26,226 nt of DNA. It comes from Candidatus Beckwithbacteria bacterium (lineage in GTDB: Bacteria > Patescibacteriota > Microgenomatia > UBA1400 > CG1-02-47-37). The notes below the pieces were generated by a model. It made no database searches. It worked only from the letters and a program-made list of their open reading frames with translations, and had not been told where the DNA came from. Shown here one piece after another: positions 1 through 6,818 of the stretch (position 1 is its first letter; every line of letters begins with the position of its first letter). A program made the position numbers and the translations under genes. The DNA lies in assembly GCA_030699295.1 (NCBI GenBank), contig JAUYJQ010000018.1:1-26226 (forward strand), written 5' to 3'.

Positions 1-1
1 C

Positions 2-166
2 ACCGCCGCCCGTTCCCGCAGCAACTCCCAATACCACCATTTTTATGATAAATTGACCGCCGAAATTTTAGACGCGGCTAAAAATCTGGGCGGCGCGGTC
101 GAGAGAAAGAACCAGATTCACAAAGTTGCCGAAGCCAACAAGGCCTTTGCCCACTTTCGCTGGTAA
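2..166 (+). CDS. rpsG: 30S ribosomal protein uS7, C-terminal fragment (5' end outside window)
   Basis: The first 54 codons read as the C-terminal third of uS7, a primary 16S rRNA-binding protein of the small-subunit head. The segment contains a helical stretch followed by the family-typical end VAEANKAFAHFRW. The reading frame is open from the left edge, so the gene starts outside the window. The TAA stop overlaps an ATG (TAATG) that opens the next, now broken, reading frame. In most bacteria fusA follows directly; here 1.7 kb of other material intervenes. Confidence 0.93.
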   Translation, partial: TAARSRSNSQYHHFYDKLTAEILDAAKNLGGAVERKNQIHKVAEANKAFAHFRW

Positions 167-534
167 TGTTCAAGCTGAGCCAGTTTTTTGCTTCAAAACC
201 TTTTAAAACTTTCACCTTTTTGGTCCCCACCGCCTCGCGCTATTTTTCTGGGCTCTGATTCCATTTCCCTACGATTTTATTGCTGTTATTGCCGGTTATC
301 TTAAAATGCCCTTTTGGCGTTTTTTAATTCCGACATTTTTCGGCCGCTTGTTTCGTTTTCTGGGTTTGGGTTCCGGCACGGTTGCCATTTGGGGAAAAGT
401 CTTTTGACCTCTTGAACCGACCACTCCTGGAGTTTTGGTTAACTTGCTGGACAATCGGCCAACAACAGGAACAAATGGGCGAAATGGGAAGACTAGCTCA
501 AGCCAAGGCCGAAGTAGAAGCAGCAACACTCTAA
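166..534 (+). pseudogene. Frameshifted VTT/DedA-type small membrane protein
   Basis: An ATG overlapping the rpsG stop opens a 30-codon frame that ends at 256-258. The homologous text continues in another frame from about 243 to 405 (hydrophobic segment, then a G-Y-L-K-M-P-F-W-R-F motif and a G-R-L-F-R motif). It then returns to the original frame from about 394 to the TAA at 532-534. The joined product would be about 120 aa with a VTT (SNARE-associated, DedA-like) core and a Q/E-rich charged tail. The shifts fall at a T-run (243-247, one base missing) and at GGGGAAAA (391-398, one base extra), so they compensate. VTT proteins are membrane proteins linked to lipid scramblase or transport-type roles. 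Family assignment comes from the motif pattern only. The cause may be true decay or homopolymer sequencing error. Confidence 0.6.
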
Positions 535-598
535 ACCTACTTCTTTTCAACGCTACAGCGTCGTCAAAACATAGATTTATCTTCCTGAAGGCCTTAAG

Positions 599-829
599 CT
601 ATTTACATTTTTTCAGCCATTCTGCCAGAGGAATATCCGATTTTTCAATCATCCTTTTGGCATTACTGGGATAAATAGTTTTTGAGTTGAAGATTACTTG
701 CAAAAATTTTACCTTGCCACCGATTATTTTGGAATAAGTTTCGTGAGTGCCCTCGCGATTAACAAATACCCAGCCGTATTTGACTAATAATCTGGCGCAT
801 TTTCCCGGTTTTAAGTTTTTGGGCAGCAT
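599..829 (-). CDS. hicA: HicA-like mRNA interferase toxin
   Basis: This 76-aa protein matches the small double-stranded-RNA-binding-like HicA/YcfA fold. It opens with a basic LKPGKCARLLVKYGW helix, followed by a strand carrying the conserved G-T-H-E pattern with the presumed catalytic histidine at residue 29. A PSNAKRMIEKSDI helix takes the place of the usual 'lkqagl' end. HicA toxins cleave mRNA independently of the ribosome and are neutralised by HicB. The gene lies 9 bp downstream of a HicB-like gene on the same strand, as expected for a TA operon (antitoxin first here). The C-terminus is somewhat longer than in minimal HicA proteins. The function is inferred from the family and the pairing. 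Confidence 0.72.
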   Translation of the reverse strand: MLPKNLKPGKCARLLVKYGWVFVNREGTHETYSKIIGGKVKFLQVIFNSKTIYPSNAKRMIEKSDIPLAEWLKKCK

Positions 830-838
830 CGAGCTTGT

Positions 839-1207
839 CTATAAATAAGAAAGGCTATTGTCAGAATATGGCTGATTCGTAAATGAGAAAGTGCTTAATT
901 CTTGATGGCGATATCTTTTTTTAGTTGCCAACTTTCGGAATAACTTATCAATACTGATCTTTTCTAAAATATCTAAATATTTTTTATCAACGGGCAAATT
1001 CAAGTATTTGTCCGAAAGCTTCTTTTTTCTCACGGCTTTTAAGTAAGATGTGGCCGCTTCATAAATGCTTTTCTTCAATTTTTCCGGATTTTTACCATAT
1101 TCGACCAAGTCAAAGTTTAAACACGCCGCCGCGTATTCAGACCTTTCTTTGTAGATGATAAAGTGCAATACGCCACTTTTTTTGGTGTTATACACTGCGG
1201 GAATCAT
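839..1207 (-). CDS. hicB: HicB-like antitoxin
   Basis: Residues about 14-58 follow the HicB_N pattern: a strand LHFIIYKE, a second strand YAAACLNFDLVEYGKNPE, then a helix KLKKSIYEAATSYLKAV. This is the partially degraded RNase-H-like fold that occludes HicA. No clear DNA-binding domain of the RHH or HTH type is visible in the C-terminal half. The frame is open upstream to an ATG at 1363, but that extension overlaps the neighbouring gene and adds no HicB features. The ATG at 1207 is preferred, although a promoter-like TTGACA-N18-TATATG overlaps it. An internal GTG (1195) or TTG (1168) is therefore possible. The pair with the downstream hicA-like gene is the main contextual support. Confidence 0.62.
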   Translation of the reverse strand: MIPAVYNTKKSGVLHFIIYKERSEYAAACLNFDLVEYGKNPEKLKKSIYEAATSYLKAVRKKKLSDKYLNLPVDKKYLDILEKISIDKLFRKLATKKRYRHQELSTFSFTNQPYSDNSLSYL

Positions 1208-1234
1208 ATAGTTAATTATGGCACATTGTGTCAA
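1205..1234 (-). promoter_or_regulatory. Candidate sigma-70-type promoter for the hicB-hicA pair
   Basis: On the minus strand a perfect TTGACA (1234-1229) is followed after 18 bp by TATATG (1210-1205). The -10 overlaps the ATG chosen for hicB. Transcription from it would begin near 1198, which would favour an internal GTG or TTG start for the antitoxin. This is a pattern match only. Confidence 0.4.
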
Positions 1235-1343
1235 CAATGTCTTAACCTCTTGTTTTTTCCAAAGAGAGGAGTAATATTTTGCCAATGAAAGATGTTTTAA
1301 CTCTTGGTCAACAGCAAGAACAAATGGGTTTCTACTCTGAAGA

Positions 1344-1769
1344 CTATTCGGCGACCTCGCCAACGATTCTGACTTCTTTTACCGGCTGGCCATTTACTTT
1401 AATTGTTAAACTAAGAATTGCCCCGTAATGAAAAAATATTTCCGCCCTGCTGCCTTCAGTGTAAGCCCGATCGTTTATGATCGTTACTGGTCCGGTAGTA
1501 ACTGGTTTATCTCTGACAATTAACCCCATTCCATCTGAAAATACCTCTGCTTCTCCGTTGCTGAGAATGCCGATACCGCCTCCCGGTCCGGTTTGAAAAT
1601 CGAAATAAACTCCCTCGTGCTCTTTGCCGCCTTCTGGTTGCCACAGGGGAATGTCAGTATCATAAAAATCTCTAAACCCCTTTTGATGCTCGGTCCAGCT
1701 TATGCTCGGTTCTTGCTCCTTGCCACTTATTGGTTCTCGGGTGAAGATTTGAAAGTTTATGTGGCTCAT
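1344..1769 (-). CDS. Hypothetical protein, 141 aa, beta-rich
   Basis: I do not recognise this protein. The ATG at 1769 is chosen because the upstream part of the frame is promoter and hairpin sequence. The protein is soluble, without a signal peptide or membrane segment. It has a glycine-rich centre (QTGPGGGIGILSNGEAE) and a C-terminal half of alternating strands (LSLTIKVNGQPVKEVRIVGEVAE), suggesting a small beta-sandwich or barrel. It is divergent from fusA and lies upstream of the HicB-like gene with a short overlap of that gene's longest open frame, so the three minus-strand genes may form one transcript. Nothing visible suggests a catalytic motif. Confidence 0.65.
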   Translation of the reverse strand: MSHINFQIFTREPISGKEQEPSISWTEHQKGFRDFYDTDIPLWQPEGGKEHEGVYFDFQTGPGGGIGILSNGEAEVFSDGMGLIVRDKPVTTGPVTIINDRAYTEGSRAEIFFHYGAILSLTIKVNGQPVKEVRIVGEVAE

Positions 1770-1793
1770 AAAAAATCTCTGCTTGGGCAGAGA
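1770..1793 (-). promoter_or_regulatory. Leader hairpin plus T6 directly abutting the start codon of the 141-aa gene
   Basis: On the minus strand the sequence reads TCTCTGC, loop CCAA, GCAGAGA (stem 1793-1787 with 1782-1776), then six T (1775-1770), then ATG. It has the form of an intrinsic terminator whose U-tract ends at the start codon. No Shine-Dalgarno sequence is present. It could attenuate transcription or protect the 5' end. Confidence 0.55.
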
Positions 1794-1798
1794 CAAGC

Positions 1799-1828
1799 TT
1801 AATATACCCCAGCCTCGACAAAAGTCAA
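1799..1828 (-). promoter_or_regulatory. Candidate promoter of the 141-aa gene
   Basis: On the minus strand TTGACT (1828-1823) is followed after 18 bp by TATTAA (1804-1799). The predicted start near 1792 would place the leader hairpin at the very 5' end of the mRNA. It overlaps the divergent fusA promoter. This is a pattern match only. Confidence 0.4.
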
Positions 1829-1844
1829 GAGGGCGTGCTACAAT
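1815..1844 (+). promoter_or_regulatory. Candidate promoter of fusA-tuf
   Basis: TCGACA (1815-1820), an 18-bp spacer and TACAAT (1839-1844) each match the sigma-70 consensus in 5 of 6 positions. The expected start near 1851 gives a leader of about 40 nt that contains the fusA hairpin. The element is interleaved with the divergent promoter on the other strand. Confidence 0.5.
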
Positions 1845-1865
1845 CGCGCTAATATAAGTTAAAAT

Positions 1866-1892
1866 ACTGCTTATAGGACGAGCAGTTTTTTT
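1866..1892 (+). promoter_or_regulatory. fusA leader hairpin plus T6 abutting the start codon
   Basis: ACTGCT (1866-1871), a 9-nt loop that contains AGGA, and AGCAGT (1881-1886) are followed by six T (1887-1892) and the fusA ATG. This is the same hairpin-T6-ATG layout as on the divergent gene. It resembles an intrinsic terminator, and the only SD-like bases are held in the loop, so attenuation or control of ribosome access is plausible. Confidence 0.5.
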
Positions 1893-4037
1893 ATGACTGA
1901 TCAATCAAATACCGCCTCAAAGCGCCACGTGCCATTGGATAAAATCAGAAACATCGGCATTATTGCCCATATTGATGCCGGCAAAACCACCACTACCGAG
2001 CGGATCCTTTTCTATACCGGCAAGACTTACAAGATTGGGGATATCGACGAGGGGACGACTCAAATGGACTGGATGGAACAGGAAAAAGAGCGGGGTATTA
2101 CTATCGTTTCGGCGGCCACCACCGCCTTTTGGACTCCGATCATGGCCGGCGCCGCCTCTCAGGATGAGTATCGGATCAACATCATCGACACTCCCGGTCA
2201 CGTCGACTTTACCGCCGAGGTGGAACGCTCTTTACGGGTGTTAGACGGCGGCATCACGGTTTTAGACGCCGAAGAAGGCGTCCAATCCCAGTCGGAAACA
2301 GTCTGGCACCAAGCTGATAAATACAACGTTCCCCGCCTCTGTTTTGTCAACAAAATGGATAAACTCGGGGCCGATTTTATGGCCACAGTGACCGATATTA
2401 AAGACCGCCTGGGGGCTCATCCGGCCATCATGGCCCTGCCGATCGGAGCCGAGTCTACCTTTAAAGGCGTAGTTTTGCTCCTCGAGCAAAAAGCCATCAT
2501 CTGGCACGGCGACGAAACCGGCGCCAAATATGATATCGTCGATATTCCCGAAGACATGCTGGCTGATGCCAAAAAATACCGCACTCTGTTGATCGAACAA
2601 ATCAGCGAACACGATGATAAATTACTGGAAAAATTCTTAAACGGCACCGAGCCGACCATGGAGGAGCTCCAGCAAACCCTAAGACAGGCAACTTTAGCCT
2701 ATAAACTGGTACCAATTTACTGTGGTTCGTCTCTGCGCAACAAAGGCGTCCAGCCTTTGCTCGACGCCGTGGTCCACTATCTGCCCAGTCCTTTGGATAT
2801 TAAAGATGTCAAGGGCACTAATCCCAAAACTAAGGCCGAAGAATTCCGCTCTAATAAAGTCGAAGCGCCGTTTTCTGCCCTGGCTTTTAAAGTCCAGACC
2901 GATCCCCACGTCGGCCGCTTAACCTACATCCGGGTTTACTCGGGTACGCTTAAGGCCGGCAGCTATGCCTATAACTCCACCCGGCAGGAAAAAGAACGCG
3001 TTGGCCGTCTGCTACTGATGCATGCCAACACCCGCGAGGAAATCCCCGAGGCCTTTGCCGGCGAAATTGTCGCCGTCGTCGGTTTAAAACAAACCACCAC
3101 CGGCGATACTCTCTGTGACGACACCCAGCCGATCATTTTAGAAGGCATTTCCTTTACCGATCCGGTCATTTCTCTGGCGATTGAACCGAAAACCAAGGCC
3201 GACCAGGAAAAAATGGGCTACGCTTTAAAGCGTTTAGCCGACGAAGACCCGACTTTTACCATCAAGTCCGACCCGGATACCGGCCAAACACTAATATCCG
3301 GCATGGGCGAGCTTCACCTGGAGATTTTAGTCGACCGGATGAAACGGGAATTCCATGTGGAAGCCAATACCGGTAAGCCCCAGGTGGCCTATAAAGAAAC
3401 CATTACCAAAATAGCCGAGGCCGAAGGCAAGTACATCCGCCAGTCCGGCGGCCGGGGCCAGTACGGCCACTGTTTCTTGCGGGTCGAGCCCCAAGACAGG
3501 GGCATGGGTTATGAGTTTGTTTCCGAAGTGGTCGGTGGCACCATTCCCAAAGAGTTTATTCCGGCTATTCAAAAGGGTGTCAAAGAGGCTTTGGAAAACG
3601 GCGTCATTGCCGGCCACCCGTTGGTGGATATGAAAGTGGCGGTTACCGACGGCTCTTACCACGAAGTCGACTCCTCAGAAATTGCTTTTAAGATTGCCGG
3701 CTCCCAGGCTTTGAAAGCGGCGGTTAGAGCCGCCGGCCCAGTACTATTGGAACCGATTATGAAAGTGGAAGTCTCCACCCCGGAAGAGTTTATGGGGGAG
3801 ATTATCGGCGATCTGTCCAGTAAACGGGCCCAAATTTTGGGTACTAATAAACGGGGGAAGATCACCGTGGTGACTGCCTTGGTGCCCTTGGCTGAATTGA
3901 CCCAATACGTCACCATCATCCGTTCGATGACTCAGGGCCGGGCCAGTTTTTACATGGAGCCGTCGCATTATCAAGAGGTGCCGCAAAACATCACCGAAGC
4001 GATTATTGCCAAAAACAAGCCCCATGAGGTACAATAG
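1893..4037 (+). CDS. fusA: Translation elongation factor G (EF-G)
   Basis: EF-G is the GTPase that drives translocation of tRNA and mRNA on the ribosome and, with RRF, helps recycle it. The 714-aa length is normal. The GTPase motifs are intact: G1 AHIDAGKT (25-32), G2 RGITI (67-71), G3 DTPGH (99-103) and G4 NKMD (153-156). Domains II to V follow, with the domain IV SGGRGQYGH segment and the C-terminal RSMTQGRASFYMEPSHY stretch. The start is set by the family N-terminus (KIRNIGIIAH) and lies right after a hairpin and U-tract, without an SD. The gene is 38 bp upstream of tuf. The usual upstream partner rpsG is separated from it by the HicAB islet. Confidence 0.98.
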   Translation: MTDQSNTASKRHVPLDKIRNIGIIAHIDAGKTTTTERILFYTGKTYKIGDIDEGTTQMDWMEQEKERGITIVSAATTAFWTPIMAGAASQDEYRINIIDTPGHVDFTAEVERSLRVLDGGITVLDAEEGVQSQSETVWHQADKYNVPRLCFVNKMDKLGADFMATVTDIKDRLGAHPAIMALPIGAESTFKGVVLLLEQKAIIWHGDETGAKYDIVDIPEDMLADAKKYRTLLIEQISEHDDKLLEKFLNGTEPTMEELQQTLRQATLAYKLVPIYCGSSLRNKGVQPLLDAVVHYLPSPLDIKDVKGTNPKTKAEEFRSNKVEAPFSALAFKVQTDPHVGRLTYIRVYSGTLKAGSYAYNSTRQEKERVGRLLLMHANTREEIPEAFAGEIVAVVGLKQTTTGDTLCDDTQPIILEGISFTDPVISLAIEPKTKADQEKMGYALKRLADEDPTFTIKSDPDTGQTLISGMGELHLEILVDRMKREFHVEANTGKPQVAYKETITKIAEAEGKYIRQSGGRGQYGHCFLRVEPQDRGMGYEFVSEVVGGTIPKEFIPAIQKGVKEALENGVIAGHPLVDMKVAVTDGSYHEVDSSEIAFKIAGSQALKAAVRAAGPVLLEPIMKVEVSTPEEFMGEIIGDLSSKRAQILGTNKRGKITVVTALVPLAELTQYVTIIRSMTQGRASFYMEPSHYQEVPQNITEAIIAKNKPHEVQ

Positions 4038-4075
4038 GGAGTTAAAGATAATTTCCTAAAGGAGGAAAAAATAAT

Positions 4076-5254
4076 ATGGCGACATTTCAACGCACCAAGC
4101 CGCACATTAACGTCGGTACCATCGGTCACGTCGACCACGGCAAAACCACTTTGTCGGCGGCGATTACCCAATACTTAGCCAAGAAAAACTTGGCCGAGGC
4201 GATGAAGTTTGAGGATATTGACAAGTCTCCTGAGGAAAGAGAGCGGGGCATTACCATCTCGATTACTCACTTGGAGTATGAGACGGAAAAACGCCACTAC
4301 GCCCACATCGATTGCCCGGGCCATAAAGACTATATCAAGAACATGATCACCGGTGCCGCCCAAATGGATGGTGCAATTTTGGTGGTCGCGGCCACTGACG
4401 GCCCGATGCCCCAAACCCGGGAGCATCTTTTACTGGCCCGCCAGGTTAATGTTCCGGCCATAGTCGTTTTCTTAAACAAAGTTGACGCTGTTGACGACAA
4501 AGAAATGGTCGACTTGGTTGAAGAGGAAATTCGGGAACTGCTAACCAAGTATGAGTTTCCCGGTAAAACCATTCCTATCATCCGCGGGTCGGCTTTAAAG
4601 GCCCTCGAGGGAGACGCCGAAGCCCAAAAATCAATTGAGGAGTTACTCAAGGCCTTGGACGATAGTATTCCCCAACCGGAACGGCCTTTAGACAAGCCGT
4701 TTTTGATGGCCGTCGAGGACGTGTTCTCGATTAAAGGCCGCGGCACTGTGGCCACCGGTCGGATCGAGCGCGGCAAAGTCAAAGTCGGCGAAGAAATCGA
4801 GATTGTCGGTTTGCGGGCCGCTAAAAAATCCACCGTTACCGGAGTGGAAATGTTTAGGAAACAGCTCGATGAAGGTTTGGCTGGGGATAACGTCGGCATT
4901 CTCCTGCGGGGAGTGGAAAAAGACGATATCGAACGCGGCCAGGTACTGGCCAAAGCCGGTAGCATCACGGCTCACACCGAGTTTGAGGCTCAAGTCTATA
5001 TTTTGAGCAAAGACGAGGGCGGCCGGCACACGCCGTTCTTTACCGGTTACAAGCCGCAGTTTTACATCAGAACCACCGACGTCACCGGCGATGTGTCTCT
5101 GGAAAAGGGCGTGGAAATGGTCATGCCCGGAGATAATGCCAAGATGAACGTCAAGTTGATTCAACCGGTGGCGCTCGAAGATGGCTTAAGGTTTGCCATC
5201 CGCGAGGGCGGCTTAACTGTCGGCGCCGGAGCGATCACCAAAGTGCTTAAGTAA
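4076..5254 (+). CDS. tuf: Translation elongation factor Tu (EF-Tu)
   Basis: EF-Tu delivers aminoacyl-tRNA to the ribosomal A site as a GTP complex. The 392-aa product has G1 GHVDHGKT (17-24), RGITI (58-62), DCPGH (79-83) and NKVD (134-137), then the two beta-barrel domains, ending with the family-typical TVGAGAITKVLK. The start follows a strong SD (AAAGGAGG, 4058-4065, 10 nt before ATG), one of only a few clear SDs in the window, consistent with very high expression. A terminator-like hairpin follows and reaches almost to rpsJ, so the str and S10 units may be uncoupled here. Confidence 0.98.
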   Translation: MATFQRTKPHINVGTIGHVDHGKTTLSAAITQYLAKKNLAEAMKFEDIDKSPEERERGITISITHLEYETEKRHYAHIDCPGHKDYIKNMITGAAQMDGAILVVAATDGPMPQTREHLLLARQVNVPAIVVFLNKVDAVDDKEMVDLVEEEIRELLTKYEFPGKTIPIIRGSALKALEGDAEAQKSIEELLKALDDSIPQPERPLDKPFLMAVEDVFSIKGRGTVATGRIERGKVKVGEEIEIVGLRAAKKSTVTGVEMFRKQLDEGLAGDNVGILLRGVEKDDIERGQVLAKAGSITAHTEFEAQVYILSKDEGGRHTPFFTGYKPQFYIRTTDVTGDVSLEKGVEMVMPGDNAKMNVKLIQPVALEDGLRFAIREGGLTVGAGAITKVLK

Positions 5255-5281
5255 GTCGACATTACTAATTAGTTATCAATT

Positions 5282-5317
5282 AGTGCCCCGACTTTTAAGT
5301 CGGGGTCACTGTTTTTT
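5282..5317 (+). terminator. Intrinsic terminator between tuf and rpsJ, abutting the rpsJ start
   Basis: AGTGCCCCGACTT (5282-5294) pairs with AAGTCGGGGTCACT (5297-5310) with one bulged A and a very short loop. It is followed by G and six T (5312-5317), then GTT and the rpsJ ATG at 5321. A weaker inverted repeat (ACTAATT 5264-5270, AATTAGT 5278-5284) overlaps its 5' arm by 3 nt. Read-through or a hidden promoter must feed rpsJ, since I see no good promoter in the 66-bp gap. Confidence 0.75.
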
Positions 5318-5320
5318 GTT

Positions 5321-5629
5321 ATGCCAAAAGGCAGGATTAGAATTAAATTGAAGTCATATGATCACCGGATCATTGATGAATGCTGCCAAAAAATCCTCGA
5401 TTCAGCCATGTCTACCGGGGCCAAAGTCGTCGGCCCGGTGCCCTTGCCGACCCAAAGAAAGTTGATCGTCGTGGGTACCAGCCCGCACGCTGATAAAGAC
5501 GCCCGGGAGCACTTTCAGCTCTTAGTCCACAAGCGCCTGGTGGATATTATTGACTCGACTGATAAAACCATTGATAGCTTGATGCACTTAGAGTTGCCTG
5601 CCGGGGTGGGAATCGAAATTCGCATGTAA
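5321..5629 (+). CDS. rpsJ: 30S ribosomal protein uS10
   Basis: The 102-aa product is full length for uS10, a small-subunit head protein that also serves as NusE in transcription antitermination. It begins with GRIRIKLKSYDHRIID and carries VVGPVPLPTQRKLIVV and the C-terminal LPAGVGIEIRM. The ATG lies 4 nt after the U-tract of a terminator-like hairpin and has no SD. It heads the S10 cluster; rplC follows after 8 bp. The NusE role makes the terminator in front of it a suggestive, though unproven, site for feedback. Confidence 0.97.
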   Translation: MPKGRIRIKLKSYDHRIIDECCQKILDSAMSTGAKVVGPVPLPTQRKLIVVGTSPHADKDAREHFQLLVHKRLVDIIDSTDKTIDSLMHLELPAGVGIEIRM

Positions 5630-5637
5630 AGGCGTTT

Positions 5638-6192
5638 ATGAAGACATTTTTTGCTACCAAACTTGCCACTACCAGTATCTTTACCGATAGCGGCCGGCGG
5701 CGAACAGTTACCAATGTTTTAGCCGGGCCGCTTAAAGTTACCCAGGTCAAGACAAAAGAGCGCGATGGCTACTTTGCCGTCCAGGTGTCTTTTGGCAAGA
5801 CCAAGCGGGAGATTCGTTTAGCTGACCAGCCTGAAGTTAAAACCGGCGACCAGATTCTGGCCGCCGCTGTTTTTACTGTCGGGGACAAGGTCAAAGTCAC
5901 CGGAGTGTCAAAAGGGCGGGGTTTTGCCGGGGTGATGAAACGCCATGGTTTCCACGGCGGCCCCAAGACCCACGGCCAGTCCGATCGCCAGCGGGCGCCG
6001 GGCTCGATCGGCATGCGCACCACCCCGGGTCGGGTCTGGAAAGGTAAAAAAATGGCCGGCCACTACGGTGTGGATACGGTCACCACTAAAAACTTAACCG
6101 TGATTAATCTTGACGAGGCTAAAAATATTTTGACTGTTTCCGGTACGGTTCCGGGCGGCCGCCATGGTTTACTAACTTTAACTAAACTATGA
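5638..6192 (+). CDS. rplC: 50S ribosomal protein uL3
   Basis: uL3 is an early-assembly large-subunit protein whose loop reaches the peptidyl-transferase centre. The product (184 aa) is shorter than the usual 205-215 aa, mostly through a compact N-terminal barrel and C-terminus. It keeps the diagnostic central segment KGRGFAGVMKRHGF followed by KTHGQSDRQRAPGSIG and RVWKGKKMAGHYG. The stop overlaps the rplD start by 4 nt (ATGA), indicating translational coupling. Confidence 0.96.
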   Translation: MKTFFATKLATTSIFTDSGRRRTVTNVLAGPLKVTQVKTKERDGYFAVQVSFGKTKREIRLADQPEVKTGDQILAAAVFTVGDKVKVTGVSKGRGFAGVMKRHGFHGGPKTHGQSDRQRAPGSIGMRTTPGRVWKGKKMAGHYGVDTVTTKNLTVINLDEAKNILTVSGTVPGGRHGLLTLTKL

Positions 6193-6818
6193 CCTTGATT
6201 CCGGCATTTTCCACCAGCGGCACTAAATTAACTGCGGTCAAGGGTAGTGACAAGCTGTTTAAAGCCAAGATTAACCTGGCCTTGATGGCTCAGGCAGTCA
6301 GGGTTTATATGGGTAATCAGCGGGCCGCTTCGGCTCAGGCCAAAGACAGGAACGAGGTTAACGTTACTCACGCCAAAGTCTGGCGCCAAAAAGGCACCGG
6401 TCGAGCCCGCCACGGCTCTAAAAATGCGCCGATATTTGTCGGCGGCGCCAAAGCTCACGGCCCTTCGGGCCGGCAAAACTATTCCCGGAAATTATCAAAA
6501 CAGCAAAAACAGGTTAGTTTATTTTCAGCCCTGTCAAAACAGTTTAAAGACGGCAATATCTTGGCCGTTGCCGGTTTAGACAAGCTCGAACCAAAAACCA
6601 AAAAGTTTGATCAAGTGATTGACAAGTTAAAGCTTGATAAGAAAAACCTATTATTACTGCTTAATAAAGATAAGTTATCTCTCAAAAGGGGCACCCGCAA
6701 TTTGCCTTATCTGATGACTGATTTAGTCACTAACCTGACGACTTATACCGCTCTTCGGGCTAAAAAAATAATTTTTACCAAAGACAGCTTAGAGGCAATG
6801 GAAACACACTATGCCTAA
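6189..6818 (+). CDS. rplD: 50S ribosomal protein uL4
   Basis: The 209-aa product has the uL4 loop signature KVWRQKGTGRARHGSKNAPIF (with a preceding N-Q-R-A-A-S stretch), which extends into the exit tunnel, and a Rossmann-like C-terminal domain. In gamma-proteobacteria uL4 also represses the S10 operon; nothing comparable can be demonstrated here. It overlaps rplC by 4 nt and rplW by 8 nt. The C-terminal half is AT-richer and lysine-rich but intact. Confidence 0.95.
   Translation: MTLIPAFSTSGTKLTAVKGSDKLFKAKINLALMAQAVRVYMGNQRAASAQAKDRNEVNVTHAKVWRQKGTGRARHGSKNAPIFVGGAKAHGPSGRQNYSRKLSKQQKQVSLFSALSKQFKDGNILAVAGLDKLEPKTKKFDQVIDKLKLDKKNLLLLLNKDKLSLKRGTRNLPYLMTDLVTNLTTYTALRAKKIIFTKDSLEAMETHYA

Noticed and set aside
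296..674. Open frames on both strands over the VTT remnant (84 and 79 codons)
   Set aside because: Their sequences are compositionally random (Arg/Pro-rich or Ser-rich), with no motif. The VTT-like text in the frame-shifted reading explains the region better.
1208..1363. N-terminal extension of the HicB-like protein up to the ATG at 1363
   Set aside because: It overlaps the 141-aa gene's 3' end, contains a promoter-like sequence and adds no HicB features. It cannot be excluded, so it is noted in the entry.
1770..1904. Upstream extension of the 141-aa gene to an ATG at 1904
   Set aside because: It would run across the leader hairpin and both promoters and overlap the fusA start.
4330..4968. 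A 212-codon open frame on the minus strand opposite tuf
   Set aside because: It is a shadow of the tuf codon pattern. It has low-complexity Ser/Thr/Pro content, no family motif and lies wholly antisense to a certain gene.
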